Positions 52,328 through 61,660 of a DNA stretch of 64,000 nucleotides are shown one piece after another. Each line of letters opens with the position of its first letter. The first letter of the stretch is position 1. The stretch is from Marinobacterium nitratireducens (lineage in GTDB: Bacteria; Pseudomonadota; Gammaproteobacteria; Pseudomonadales; Balneatricaceae), in assembly GCF_014645375.1 (NCBI RefSeq), contig NZ_BMLT01000002.1:62001-126000 (forward strand). Direction: 5' to 3'. Both the position numbers and the translations under genes were made by a program. A model generated the notes under the pieces. It was given only the letters and a program-made list of their open reading frames with translations, was not told the DNA's origin and ran no database searches.

Positions 52328-54127
52328 GTGTCGACAAACCCCGCGAAAAGCACAATAAAACCGTATCGCGCCTTGCTCAGCGTTCTGTTGCTGCTGTCGG
52401 CCCTGGTGCCGGGGCTGAGCCTGGCTGCCGGGCAGGCTGAAAGCGCAACCGGCGCGCTGGACATGCGCGGTATCGAGCGCGTCAAGCTGGACCCCTGGCT
52501 GGAACTGCTCGAGGATACCGGTGGTCGCCTGCGTTTCGAGGATGTCTCGAAGCCCGGGCAGGCGCAGGCGTTTCATGCGCTCGGCGAGCGCGCTCCCAAC
52601 TTCGGCTTCAGCGACTCGGCCTGGTGGGTGCGTTTCCGGCTGGCAAACCCCTCGCAAAGGCCGCTGAGCGTGGTGATTCGGCAGGACTACCCGCTGATCG
52701 ACCACGTTGACTTCTGGAGCCGGGACGAATCGGGCCTGTGGCAGCGGGTGACAACCGGCGACCGGCTGCCGTTCGACTCCCGGCCGATCAACAACCGTAC
52801 CTTCCTGTTTCCGGTTGAGCTGCCGGCCGGCAGCGAAAGCACCTTCTACCTGCGTTTCGAGAGCGCGGGGCCGGTCAATATCGGACTTTTCGCCCACGAC
52901 ACCACCAACCTGTTCGATCTGATCACCCACGAATACCTGGCCATGGGGATCTATTACGGCGGCTTCATCGTGCTGCTGGTGTACAACCTCATCATGTTCC
53001 TGACCGTACGCGAGCGGGCTTTCCTGGAATACCTGCTGTACGTGCTCAGCTACGGTCTCTATATGTCCGTGCACAACGGGCTGAGCTTCCAGTATCTCTG
53101 GCCCGGAAACGCCTGGCTGGCCAATCAGAGCCTGCTGTTGCTGCTGGCGCTTTCGCTGCTCGGCTGCATTCGCTTCACCCGCACGATTCTGACGACGGAA
53201 TCGCTGGCGCCGCTCGCCGACCGCATCGCCCGGCTGCTGGAGGTGAGCATGGTGCTGGCGTTTGCCCTGACGCCTTTCGTTGAATACCGCACTTTGATCG
53301 TGCCGATGTCGTTTGCGACCGCGCTGATCTGTCTGCACATGCTGCTGATGGGGGTTCTGGCGCTGTGGCGGGGTTCGCGACCGGCGCGTTATTACATGGT
53401 CGCCTTTACGGCGCTGCTATCCGGGGTACTCGCGTACATGCTGAAAACCTTCGGTTTGCTGCCCCACAACGTTTACACCCAGAACGCCTTCCAGATCGGC
53501 TCGCTGATCGAGATGGTGCTGCTGAGTCTGGCGGTCGGATCACGTATCGGCGAGCTGCGCGACCGCGGCTACCTCGACGCTCTGACCCAGCTGCACAACC
53601 GCCGCTATTTCAACGATCAGGTGGCGAAGGAGTTCTACCGGGCACGCCGGCGCAAACGTCCCCTGTCACTGCTGGTGCTGGATATCGATCACTTCAAGCA
53701 GTTCAACGACCGTTTCGGACATGCACGGGGCGACCAGGCCCTGAAAGCGGTCGCTCAGGTGCTGGCAACCTCGGTGCGCAAACCCAACATGCCCTGTCGC
53801 TACGGCGGCGAGGAATTCGTGGTGATTCTGCCGAACACCAGCGAGTCGCAGGTTCAGGTGGTGGCGGAGCGGATTCGCCGCGAGGTGGAGGCGTCTACGG
53901 CCGAAACCTTCAAGCTCAGCGTCAGTATCGGGCACGCCACCAAGGCGCCGGGCGTGTTCGGCAACCCGCAGGATCTGTTCATTGCCGCGGACTTCGCTCT
54001 CTATACCGCCAAGGACGGCGGGCGCAACCGCGTTGTGGGCTACCGTGACTGCGAGTCCAAGCGCGAGGGTGATGCAACCTCGGCGCCCTTGCGCACTTTC
54101 GAGGCGCCTGCGGGTTCCGGTCGCTGA
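52328..54127 (+). CDS. 7TM-DISM diguanylate cyclase
   Basis: A 599-residue signalling protein. A signal peptide (YRALLSVLLLLSALVPGLSLAAG) is followed by a periplasmic 7TMR-DISMED2-type sensor domain (FGFSDSAWWVRFRLANPS, VIRQDYPLIDHVDFW), seven membrane helices, and a C-terminal GGDEF domain. The active-site loop is GGEEF at about 493-497, and LDALTQLHNRRYF and LDIDHFKQFNDRFGHARGD are conserved, so it should make c-di-GMP. GTG at 52328 has an AGGGA ribosome binding site; the frame opens at ATG 52298 without one. No clear RxxD inhibitory site was identified. Confidence 0.9.
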   Translation: MSTNPAKSTIKPYRALLSVLLLLSALVPGLSLAAGQAESATGALDMRGIERVKLDPWLELLEDTGGRLRFEDVSKPGQAQAFHALGERAPNFGFSDSAWWVRFRLANPSQRPLSVVIRQDYPLIDHVDFWSRDESGLWQRVTTGDRLPFDSRPINNRTFLFPVELPAGSESTFYLRFESAGPVNIGLFAHDTTNLFDLITHEYLAMGIYYGGFIVLLVYNLIMFLTVRERAFLEYLLYVLSYGLYMSVHNGLSFQYLWPGNAWLANQSLLLLLALSLLGCIRFTRTILTTESLAPLADRIARLLEVSMVLAFALTPFVEYRTLIVPMSFATALICLHMLLMGVLALWRGSRPARYYMVAFTALLSGVLAYMLKTFGLLPHNVYTQNAFQIGSLIEMVLLSLAVGSRIGELRDRGYLDALTQLHNRRYFNDQVAKEFYRARRRKRPLSLLVLDIDHFKQFNDRFGHARGDQALKAVAQVLATSVRKPNMPCRYGGEEFVVILPNTSESQVQVVAERIRREVEASTAETFKLSVSIGHATKAPGVFGNPQDLFIAADFALYTAKDGGRNRVVGYRDCESKREGDATSAPLRTFEAPAGSGR

Positions 54128-54331
54128 GACCCGCGCCGCTGTAGGTTCGGGGGCCGGCGTGCCCCTTCTCGCCCCGGCTGGACTTACCACACTTCACGCC
54201 AGTTGCTTGATAGTTTGCGACAGCGGTCTATTACGCTGTCGGGCCCGTTGGCATAATCCGGTCAATATTTCGCCGCCCGGCGGGTCCCTTTCTGCCGAGC
54301 CGTGCTGTCACCACAACTACGAGGGTGTTCC

Positions 54332-55321
54332 ATGAGCTACAAGGCTATTCAACTGATCAAGCGGCCGAGCGGAGACCTCACGCCGGACATTTTCGCGACC
54401 GTCGAGCTGCCGCGCCCGGTGCTGGAGGAGGGGCAGTTCCTCGTCCGGCAGACGCACATGTCGCTGGACCCCGCCATGCGGACCTGGCTGCAGGAGCGCG
54501 AAGACAGCTATATCGAGCCGGTTCAGGTCGGTGAAGTGATGCGCTCCTATGGTGTCGGCGAAGTGGTGGAGTCGCGCAACCCGGACTACCCGGCAGGCGC
54601 CAGGGTGATCGGCATCACGGGATGGGCGGAATACGTGCTCGGCAATGCGGATATGCAGGTCGTGGATCCCGCGATCGACCCCGAAGCGCTGCTGTCGGTC
54701 TTCTACATGACCGGCCTCACCGCCTACGTCGGTCTGATCAGGATCGGCCGCCCCAAGGCCGGCGAAACCCTGGTCGTCAGTGGTGCCGCGGGATCCGTCG
54801 GGTCGCTGGTGGGTCAGATCGCGAAGGCGGAAGGCATGCGTGTGGTCGGCATCGCCGGCAGTGACGAGAAGTGTCGCTGGCTCGAAGAGGAGCTTGGCTT
54901 CGACAAGGCGATCAACTACAAGTCTGACAATCTTGGCGGTCAGCTGGACGAAGCCTGCCCGAACGGCATCGATCTGTACTATGAAAACACCGGTGGCGTC
55001 ATTCAGCCGCTGGTGTTCGAGCGCATGAACCGGTTCGGGCGTATCGTGGTCTGTGGCATGATTTCAGAATACAACCGCGATCAGCCGACCCCGGGTCCGA
55101 GCTGGGTCGACATCAACCTCAAGGCGCTGCGGGTCGAGGGTTTCGTGGTGGTCGACCACCAGGACAAGGCCCAGGAGGCGACCGAAGCGCTGGCCGGCTA
55201 TCTCCAGAACGGACAGCTGCGCTTCCGCACCCAGGTGCTGGAAGGCCTGGACAGCGCGATTGACGGCCTGTCGATGCTGTTCCGGGGCGACAATACCGGC
55301 AAGCTGCTGGTCAGGATCTGA
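54332..55321 (+). CDS. NADP-dependent oxidoreductase, zinc-free MDR family (CurA-like)
   Basis: A 329-residue medium-chain reductase of the leukotriene B4 dehydrogenase/curcumin reductase group. Typical blocks are TPDIFATVELPRPVLEEGQFLVRQTHMSLDPAMRTWL, the NADP motif VVSGAAGSVGSLVGQIAK, and GRIVVCGMISEYN. It reduces activated C=C bonds with NADPH; the substrate is unknown. The start at 54332 has GAGGGTG; the frame opens 30 nt earlier. Confidence 0.92.
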   Translation: MSYKAIQLIKRPSGDLTPDIFATVELPRPVLEEGQFLVRQTHMSLDPAMRTWLQEREDSYIEPVQVGEVMRSYGVGEVVESRNPDYPAGARVIGITGWAEYVLGNADMQVVDPAIDPEALLSVFYMTGLTAYVGLIRIGRPKAGETLVVSGAAGSVGSLVGQIAKAEGMRVVGIAGSDEKCRWLEEELGFDKAINYKSDNLGGQLDEACPNGIDLYYENTGGVIQPLVFERMNRFGRIVVCGMISEYNRDQPTPGPSWVDINLKALRVEGFVVVDHQDKAQEATEALAGYLQNGQLRFRTQVLEGLDSAIDGLSMLFRGDNTGKLLVRI

Positions 55322-55340
55322 AACCTGACTGCAGGAGTCG

Positions 55341-55883
55341 TTACCGGCTGTACGGTTCCTGCAGGTGCTTGTCCTTTAGCCTGACGTAGTTGCCGGCGGT
55401 GTAGCCGAAGAACGACATCTCCTTCTCGGTCAGTGCCCGCACCTGCTTCGCCGGCCGCCCGACGTACAGGTGGCCGCTTTCCAGCGTCTTGCCCGGCGGC
55501 ACCAGGCTGCCGGCGCCCAGCACCACGTCCGACTCGATCACGGCGCCGTCCATGACCATGCTGCCCATGCCGATCAGCACCCGGTCGCCGATGGTACAGC
55601 CGTGCAGCATTGCCTGGTGGCCGACGGTCACTTCGTTACCGATGGTAAGCGGAAAACCGTCGGGGTTGTAGGGACCTGCGTGGGTGATATGCAGCACCGA
55701 ACCGTCCTGGATGCTGCTGGAGTGGCCGATGCGGATGCGGTGCATATCGCCGCGGATCACCACCAGCGGCCACACGGACGAGTCGTCGCCGATCTCGACG
55801 TCGCCAAGCACCACGGCGCTCGGGTCGACGAATACCCGCTCGCCAAGTTGCGGGGTTTTGCCCTGGTAGGATCTTATCTTCAT
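55341..55883 (-). CDS. Gamma carbonic anhydrase family protein (YrdA-like)
   Basis: A 180-residue left-handed beta-helix protein with hexapeptide repeats (DPSAVVLGDVEIGDDSSVWPLVVIRGDMHRIRIGHSSSIQDGSVLH...). The metal ligands are the His of SVLHITH and the two in VTVGHQAMLHGC. Many family members lack measurable carbonic anhydrase activity, so the reaction is uncertain. Start ATG 55883 follows AGGAC; an upstream ATG would add 20 unconserved residues. It is divergent from prlC, as in Pseudomonas. Confidence 0.93.
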   Translation of the reverse strand: MKIRSYQGKTPQLGERVFVDPSAVVLGDVEIGDDSSVWPLVVIRGDMHRIRIGHSSSIQDGSVLHITHAGPYNPDGFPLTIGNEVTVGHQAMLHGCTIGDRVLIGMGSMVMDGAVIESDVVLGAGSLVPPGKTLESGHLYVGRPAKQVRALTEKEMSFFGYTAGNYVRLKDKHLQEPYSR

Positions 55884-55923
55884 CGCGGTCGTCCTGTTGA
55901 ATTCCGGTTGCGTTGCCCCATTG

Positions 55924-55929
55924 TATAAT
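55924..55929 (+). promoter_or_regulatory. -10 element for prlC
   Basis: TATAAT 44 nt before the prlC start, in the 89-bp divergent gap. The -35 is weak (TTGAAT at 55897 is 21 bp away). Confidence 0.4.
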
Positions 55930-55972
55930 GCATGTCTTGTCATTACCCCTGGCCCACAGGAGAGCCCTGTCC

Positions 55973-57997
55973 ATGAGCAACCCGCTGCTGCAGCCCACCG
56001 AGCTGCCCGCCTTCAGCACCATCCGCCCCGAAGCGATCGAGCCGGCCATCGATGAACTGCTGGCGCGCAACCGCGAGCGGATCGAAGCGCTCTGCAGAGC
56101 GCCGGGTACGCCGGACTGGGCCAGCCTGGTGGCGCCGCTGGAGCAGCTTAACGACGAGCTGTCGAACGCCTGGTCGCCGGTGTCGCATCTGAACTCGGTG
56201 GTCAACGAGGACAAGCTGCGCGAGGCCTACAACGCCTGCCTGCCGAAGCTGTCGCAGTACTGGACCGAACTCGGGCAGAATCAGCACCTGTTCGAGGCTT
56301 TCGGCAAACTGGGCAGGCACGAAGAGGGGCTGGACGACTCCCAGCGCAAGGTGGTGGAAAATACCCTGCGCGATTTTCGCCTGTCGGGCATCGCGCTCGA
56401 CACGGCCGGGCAGCAGCGCTACGCCGAGCTGCAACAGCGCCTGTCGAAGCTCACCACGCAGTTCTCCGAAAACGTGCTCGATGCCACCAACGCCTGGAGT
56501 CTGCTGATTACCGACGAGGCACGCCTTTCCGGCCTGCCGCCGATGGCCAGGGCCGCGGCGAAACAGGCTGCAGAGGCCCGCGGGCAGGACGGCTGGCTGG
56601 TCACGCTGGACTTCCCGTCTTATTTTGCGGTGATCACCCATGCCGATGACCGTGAACTGCGCCAGCAGGTCTACCGCGCCTACATGACCCGGGCGTCGGA
56701 ACTCGGTGCCGACCCGAAATGGGACAACAGCGCCATCATCGACGAGATCCTGACGCTGCGCCATGAACTGGCGCACCTGCTGGGCTTTGCCAACTACGCC
56801 GAGTATTCGCTGGCCACCAAGATGGCCGAGTCGCCGCAGCAGGTGGTGGACTTCCTCGAGGATCTGGCGGAAAAAAGCCGACCGGAGGCTCAGCGGGAGT
56901 TCGGCGAGCTGTGCGAGTACGCCCGTCGCGAGCACGGTATGCACGAGCTGCAGGCCTGGGACGTCGCCTACTTCAGCGAAAAGCTCAAGCAGGCCCGCTA
57001 CGAGGTATCGCAGGAGGAACTGCGCCCCTACTTCCCGCTGCCGAAGGTGCTCGACGGTCTGTTCCAGGTCGCCGGGCGTCTGTTCGACGTCGAGATCGCC
57101 GAGGTCGAGTCGTTCGACAGCTGGCACAGGGATGCGCGCCTGTTCGAGGTCAGCCGCGGCGGTACCCCGCTGGCGCGCTTCTACCTCGATCCGTTCGCGC
57201 GCGAGCGCAAGCGCGGCGGCGCCTGGATGGATACCTGCCGCATCCGTCGGCGACTGCCGGATGGCGCGCTGCAGCTGCCGGTGGCGTACCTGGTTTGCAA
57301 CTTCACGCCCGCGGTGGGCGATGACCCGGCGCTGCTGACCCATAACGAGGTCACCACCCTGTTCCACGAGTTCGGTCACGGCCTGCATCATATGCTGACG
57401 CAGATCGACTACGCCGATGTCAGCGGGATCAACGGCGTCGCCTGGGATGCGGTCGAGCTGCCGAGCCAGTTCCTGGAAAACTGGTGCTGGGAGCCAGAGG
57501 CGCTGGCGCTGATCTCCGGGCACTATCAAACCGGCGCGGTGCTGCCCGAGGCGCTGCTGGAGAAAATGCTGGCGGCGAAGAACTTCCAGTCCGGCATGTT
57601 CATGGTGCGTCAGCTCGAGTTCGCGCTGTTCGACTTCGTGCTGCATCGCGACTACGTGCCGGGCGAAACCCGGGTGCAAAGCGTGCTCGACCGGGTGCGG
57701 GAACAGGTGTCGGTGGTGCCGGTGCCGGCCTTCAACCGCTTCCAGCATGGTTTCAGCCATATCTTTGCCGGCGGCTACGCGGCCGGCTACTACAGTTACA
57801 AATGGGCCGAGGTGCTTTCGGCCGATGCCTTTTCGCGGTTCGAGGAAGAGGGTATCTTCAATCCCCAGACCGGCGCCGACTTCCGCCGCTGCATCCTGGA
57901 GGCGGGCGGCTCGCGTGAGCCGATGGAACTGTTCGTCGCCTTCCGCGGCCGCGAGCCCAGTGTCGATGCATTGCTTCGCCATAGCGGCATTGCCTGA
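55973..57997 (+). CDS. prlC: Oligopeptidase A
   Basis: A 674-residue cytosolic M3 zinc oligopeptidase that degrades short peptides and signal-peptide fragments. The zinc site is HEFGHGLHHMLTQ. The family features AVGDDPALLTHNEVTTLFHEFGHG, VEFDAVELPSQ-like AWDAVELPSQFLENW and GYAAGYYSYKWAEVLSADAF are present. Start ATG 55973 with ACAGGAG; the frame opens 60 nt upstream. It is followed by yheV after 13 nt. Confidence 0.97.
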   Translation: MSNPLLQPTELPAFSTIRPEAIEPAIDELLARNRERIEALCRAPGTPDWASLVAPLEQLNDELSNAWSPVSHLNSVVNEDKLREAYNACLPKLSQYWTELGQNQHLFEAFGKLGRHEEGLDDSQRKVVENTLRDFRLSGIALDTAGQQRYAELQQRLSKLTTQFSENVLDATNAWSLLITDEARLSGLPPMARAAAKQAAEARGQDGWLVTLDFPSYFAVITHADDRELRQQVYRAYMTRASELGADPKWDNSAIIDEILTLRHELAHLLGFANYAEYSLATKMAESPQQVVDFLEDLAEKSRPEAQREFGELCEYARREHGMHELQAWDVAYFSEKLKQARYEVSQEELRPYFPLPKVLDGLFQVAGRLFDVEIAEVESFDSWHRDARLFEVSRGGTPLARFYLDPFARERKRGGAWMDTCRIRRRLPDGALQLPVAYLVCNFTPAVGDDPALLTHNEVTTLFHEFGHGLHHMLTQIDYADVSGINGVAWDAVELPSQFLENWCWEPEALALISGHYQTGAVLPEALLEKMLAAKNFQSGMFMVRQLEFALFDFVLHRDYVPGETRVQSVLDRVREQVSVVPVPAFNRFQHGFSHIFAGGYAAGYYSYKWAEVLSADAFSRFEEEGIFNPQTGADFRRCILEAGGSREPMELFVAFRGREPSVDALLRHSGIA

Positions 57998-58010
57998 GGA
58001 AGGTAACACC

Positions 58011-58265
58011 ATGACTGTTGTAAAGCGTTTTGTTGCCGGTGCCGTCTGCCCCCGTTGCGGGCAGATGGACTGCATTCGCATGTACCGGGACGAGGAGCGC
58101 GAATACCGCGAGTGCGTCAGGTGCGATTTCGAGGATTCCCAGCGCCTCGACGGTGCGGCGGAGCCTGCTGAGCTGGAAACCCGCGTCAATCGCGCCAAGC
58201 CGGTACTCGAGCCCGGCGAGCGGCCGTTGCGCTTCGTCTCCAATCCGGTGAAGAAGGACGGTTGA
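58011..58265 (+). CDS. yheV: Zinc-ribbon protein of the YheV family
   Basis: An 84-residue small protein. Two cysteine pairs, CPRCG (about residue 13) and CVRCDF (about residue 36), form a likely zinc ribbon; the rest is charged. The family function is not known. It follows prlC as in Pseudomonas, with GAGGAAGG as ribosome binding site, and its stop overlaps the tag start (TGATG). Confidence 0.9.
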   Translation: MTVVKRFVAGAVCPRCGQMDCIRMYRDEEREYRECVRCDFEDSQRLDGAAEPAELETRVNRAKPVLEPGERPLRFVSNPVKKDG

Positions 58266-58849
58266 TGGGCGTCTGCGCCTGGGCCGCCAGCAGCGAGCTG
58301 GAGCGGGCATACCACGACGCCGAGTGGGGCCGTCCGCAGGCGGACGACCGCGTGCTGTTCGAGTTTCTGCTGCTGGAGGGGGCCCAGGCGGGCCTCAGCT
58401 GGCGCACGGTGCTGGAAAAGCGCGACGGCTACCGTCAGCACTTTCTCGGCTTCGATCCGCAGCGGGTGGCTGCCCTGGGGACCGAGGCTATCGAAACGAT
58501 GCTGACCGATCCCGGCGTTATCCGTCATCGCGGCAAGCTCGAGAGCGCAGTCGGCAACGCCCGGGTGTTCCTGGATCTGCAGGCCCGCTACGGCAGCTTC
58601 GCCAGTTTTCTCTGGCAGTTCGTCGACGGGCGCCCGGTTCAGAACCAGCGACGGGCGATGGCCGAGCTGCCCGCCGAAACCCCGCAGTCTCAGCGTCTGT
58701 CGAAGGAGCTAAAGCGACTGGGCATGCGTTTCGTCGGTCCCACCATCTGCTACGCCTACATGCAGGCCGTCGGGCTGGTCAACGACCATCTGATCGACTG
58801 CCCCTGCCACGCTGAATGCCGCGCGGAAGGTGAGCGCTTCAGCCTTTGA
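58265..58849 (+). CDS. tag: DNA-3-methyladenine glycosylase I
   Basis: A 194-residue Tag, which excises 3-methyladenine from alkylated DNA. Family landmarks are CAWAASSELERAYHDAEWG, EFLLLEGAQAGLSWRTVLEKR and the zinc-binding Cys/His set spread over CAWA...YHD and DHLIDCPCHAEC. It is coupled to yheV. The last about 110 bp are duplicated at 59217-59332, beyond a REP array. In Pseudomonas tag lies beside glyS, so it has moved here. Confidence 0.94.
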   Translation: MGVCAWAASSELERAYHDAEWGRPQADDRVLFEFLLLEGAQAGLSWRTVLEKRDGYRQHFLGFDPQRVAALGTEAIETMLTDPGVIRHRGKLESAVGNARVFLDLQARYGSFASFLWQFVDGRPVQNQRRAMAELPAETPQSQRLSKELKRLGMRFVGPTICYAYMQAVGLVNDHLIDCPCHAECRAEGERFSL

Positions 58850-58859
58850 TCCCGCGTGC

Positions 58860-59215
58860 CTGTGGATCCTCGTAGCCGCGCCCCGCGGCGAAGCTCTTAT
58901 CCTCTGGTGTGGCATTCGCGGCGGGGCGCCGCTCCTACGGTCGGGCGCGATGGTACCTTGTACGCAGGATGCCGCGCCCCGCGGCGAAGCTTTTATCCTC
59001 TGGTGTGGCATTCGCGGCGGGGCGCCGCTCTACGGTCGGGCGCGATGGTACCTTGTACGTAGGATGCCGCGCCCCGCGGCGAAGCTTTTAACCTCTGGTG
59101 TGGCATTCGCGGCGGGGCGCCGCTCCGACGGTCGGGCGCGATGGTACCTTGTACGCAGGATGCCGCGTCCCGCGGCGAAGCTTTTAACCTCGGCCGGTCA
59201 TTCGCGGATGGGCGG
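58860..59215. repeat. REP array 2, about 3.5 units of 96 bp
   Basis: Units begin at 58875, 58971, 59066 and 59162. Each has GCCGCGCCCCGCGGCGAAGC and GGCATTCGCGGCGGGGCGCC palindromes joined by linkers ending GCGATGGTACCTTGTACG. The cores match the 27.5 kb array but the linkers differ, so it was amplified independently. Confidence 0.88.
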
Positions 59216-59216
59216 C

Positions 59217-59332
59217 CTCCCACCATCTGCTACGCCTACATGCAGGCCGTCGGGCTGGGCAACGACCATCTGATCGACTGCCCCTGCCACGCCGAATGCG
59301 CCGCCGAGGGCGAGGCGTTCACTCTCGGTTGA
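59217..59332 (+). pseudogene. Duplicated 3' fragment of tag
   Basis: Encodes TICYAYMQAVGLGNDHLIDC then PCHAECAAEGEAFTLG and a stop, homologous to the Tag C-terminus. The first about 85 nt match the intact copy at all but two positions; the last about 30 nt are clearly diverged. It has no start and is a remnant. Confidence 0.85.
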
Positions 59333-59333
59333 T

Positions 59334-59462
59334 ACGCTGTAGGAGTTCACTCCGTGAGCGAAGCTGTTGGAGTCGGCTCAGGCATTGGTTCGCCCGCGGA
59401 GCGGGCTCCTACGGCGAGTCTATTAGCTCCGGAGGTGTTCGCCCGGGGACCGGGCTCCTACG
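59334..59462. repeat. Additional REP-type palindromes
   Basis: TTCGCCCGCGGAGCGGGCTCC (59391) and GTTCGCCCGGGGACCGGGCT (59439), each followed by CCTACG or CTACG, are classical Pseudomonas-style REP hairpins, a different subtype from the adjacent array. GTAGGAGTTCACTCCGTGAG is a third related element. Confidence 0.7.
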
Positions 59463-59467
59463 ATTTT

Positions 59468-59502
59468 CCCGTAACCCGTAACCCGTAACCCGTAACCCGT
59501 AA
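59468..59502. repeat. Heptanucleotide tandem repeat (CCCGTAA)5
   Basis: Five exact CCCGTAA units followed by CCCGTCAC, ending just before the MATE gene stop. Similar GGTGACGGGTGAC runs occur at 33081-33107 beside trkH. Confidence 0.85.
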
Positions 59503-59515
59503 CCCGTCACCGCCG

Positions 59516-60856
59516 TCAGGTTATCCAGGCCTGCCTTACGCAAAGCCGCCGGTATACCCAGCCGCCGGTAACGGCGCGGGCGATGAACAGGCTGAGAAAG
59601 GCCATCCAGAGGCCCTGGTTGCCGAAATCCCGCAGCAGCCACCAGAGCGGAAGATAAACCCCGAATACCGACAGCAGCATGGTGTTCTGCATCGCCCGTA
59701 CCTGGGTGGTGCCGATGAATATGCCGTCGAGCAGGTAGCTCCAGACGCCGATCAGCGGCAGGAGTACTATCCAGGGCAGGTAACGCGCCGCCATGGCGCG
59801 GACATCGTCGAGGTCTGTCAGCAGTGCAATGATCTGCTCGCCGGCCAGTGCGAACACCAGTGAAAACCCGAGCGCCGTGACCAGCGACCAGATCAGGGCC
59901 GTGACCACGAGATCGTAGAACCGGTGCAGCCTGCGTTCGCCGATGGTGCGGCCCGCCAGCGCCTCGGTGGCGTGGGCAAAGCCGTCGAGGCCGTATGAAA
60001 TCAGCATCAGGAAATTCAGCAGCACGGCATTGGCGGATAGGTAGAGGGTGCCGAGTCGCGCACCCTGGGCGGTGAAGAAGGCGAAGGCGAACAGCAGCGA
60101 CAGAGTACGCACGAACAGATAACGGTTGACCGCCAGCAGCTCGATATAGTCGCCGAAGCGCTTCAGGCTGGCCCGGTCAAGGGTCCCCGAGGTCTGCCGC
60201 AGAACCCCCCGGCTCAGGTAGAGGCCGAGGCCGAGCGCGATGTACTCGGAGCAGACCGTCGCCAGCGCAACGCCGGCGGCGTGCATCCCGAGACCGTAGA
60301 CGGCAACGATGTCGAGCAGCATGTTGGCAATATTGGTGACCAGCAGCAGCAGCAGCGGGATGCGGGTATTCTGGTTGCCCAGGAACCATCCCAGCAGTGC
60401 GTAGTTGCACAGTACCGCCGGTGCGCCGAGGATACGGATCCAGGCATAGCGTTCGGCTTCTGCGGTCACCGCCGGCGTGGCGTCGACCAGGTACAGCGCT
60501 ATGGCGATCAGCGGCCGGTGCAACAGCAGCAGCATCAGCCCGATGGCGACGCCCAGCACCAGCGAGCGCGCCAGCAGCAGCCGTACCTGGTCGCCGTCCT
60601 GTCGGCCCCAGGCCTGGGCGGTCATGCCGGTGGTGCCCATGCGCAGGAAACCGAAGGCCCAGTACAGGGTGGTGAAAATCATGCTGCCGACCGCCACCGC
60701 GCCGAGGTAGTGGCTTTCGGGCAGATGACCGATCACGGCGGTATCGACCAGGCCCAGCAGCGGCACCGTGACATTGCTGAGAATCATCGGCCAGGCCAGC
60801 TGCCAGACGCGGCTGTGCTCCTCTCGCGACGGCCAGCGCAGCCGGTAGCCGCTCAT
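59516..60856 (-). CDS. MATE family efflux transporter (DinF-like)
   Basis: A 446-residue MATE transporter with about 12 membrane helices. The start MSGYRLRWPSREEHSRVWQLAWPMILSNVTVPLLGLVDTAVIGHL is typical of the DinF branch. It overlaps znuB by 4 nt (ATGA), so it is the last gene of the zur-znuC-znuB operon. The frame is open far upstream, antisense-free but overlapping znuB, so that extension is rejected. The substrate is unknown; zinc-regulated expression is implied by the operon. Confidence 0.9.
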   Translation of the reverse strand: MSGYRLRWPSREEHSRVWQLAWPMILSNVTVPLLGLVDTAVIGHLPESHYLGAVAVGSMIFTTLYWAFGFLRMGTTGMTAQAWGRQDGDQVRLLLARSLVLGVAIGLMLLLLHRPLIAIALYLVDATPAVTAEAERYAWIRILGAPAVLCNYALLGWFLGNQNTRIPLLLLLVTNIANMLLDIVAVYGLGMHAAGVALATVCSEYIALGLGLYLSRGVLRQTSGTLDRASLKRFGDYIELLAVNRYLFVRTLSLLFAFAFFTAQGARLGTLYLSANAVLLNFLMLISYGLDGFAHATEALAGRTIGERRLHRFYDLVVTALIWSLVTALGFSLVFALAGEQIIALLTDLDDVRAMAARYLPWIVLLPLIGVWSYLLDGIFIGTTQVRAMQNTMLLSVFGVYLPLWWLLRDFGNQGLWMAFLSLFIARAVTGGWVYRRLCVRQAWIT

Positions 60857-61656
60857 CCGGGGCTGATGCCGAGCCGTCGCAGCGGCAGGCTGTACAGCAC
60901 CAGGAACTCGACCAGCGCGGTGACCACCACCGAGGGACCCGCCGGGGTATCCCAGTACCAGGACGCCGCCAGTCCGCCGGCCACCGCCAGGCAACCGAGC
61001 AGCGCCGCCAGTAGCGCCATCTGTTCCGGCGTGCGCGACAGCTTGCGGGCGCTGGCGGCCGGAATGATCAGCAGGGAGGTGATCAGCAGAATGCCGACGA
61101 TCTTCATCGCCGCGGCGATCACCACCGCGATCAGCAGCATCAGCGTCAGCCGCAGCCTCGCCACCGGCACGCCTTCGACCTGTGCCAGCTCCTCGTTGAT
61201 GGTAATTGCCAGCAACCCGTCCCAGAGGCGCCACAGCAACACCAGCACCAGTGCGCCGCCGCCGAAGATCCAGTAGAGGTCTCGCGGCGAGATCGCCAGC
61301 AGGTCGCCGAACAGATAGGCCAGCAGGTCGACGCGGACATCCTCCAGCAGTGCGATGGCGACCAGGCCCAGCGAGAGGGTGCTGTGCGCCATAATGCCGA
61401 GAAGGGTATCGGTCGCGACCAGGCGTTGGCGCTGCAATGCCACCAGCAGCAAGGCCAGCAGAACGCAGCTGGCAACCACCGCCAGATTGAGATTGATCTG
61501 CAGCAGGAATCCGAGTGCGACGCCGAGCAGCGCCGAGTGCGCCAGGGTATCGCCAAAATAGGCCATGCGCCGCCAGACCACGAAAGAGCCCAGCGGGCCT
61601 GCGATGATGGCCACGCCGAGGCCGCCGATCAGGGCATAGAGCAGAAAGTCGTCCAT
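60853..61656 (-). CDS. znuB: Zinc ABC transporter permease ZnuB
   Basis: A 267-residue inner-membrane permease of the ABC-3 family with about eight helices (GVAIIAGPLGSFVVWRRMAYFGDTLAHSALLGVALG; INEELAQVEGVPVARLRLTLMLLIAVVIAAAMKIVGILLITSLLIIPAA). It starts 4 nt after znuC and works with ZnuC and ZnuA to import Zn2+. Confidence 0.95.
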   Translation of the reverse strand: MDDFLLYALIGGLGVAIIAGPLGSFVVWRRMAYFGDTLAHSALLGVALGFLLQINLNLAVVASCVLLALLLVALQRQRLVATDTLLGIMAHSTLSLGLVAIALLEDVRVDLLAYLFGDLLAISPRDLYWIFGGGALVLVLLWRLWDGLLAITINEELAQVEGVPVARLRLTLMLLIAVVIAAAMKIVGILLITSLLIIPAASARKLSRTPEQMALLAALLGCLAVAGGLAASWYWDTPAGPSVVVTALVEFLVLYSLPLRRLGISPG

Positions 61657-61660
61657 CGCG

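Noticed and set aside
55943-58528. 861-residue minus-strand frame antisense to prlC-yheV-tag
   Set aside because: It is opposite three identified genes and shows low complexity.
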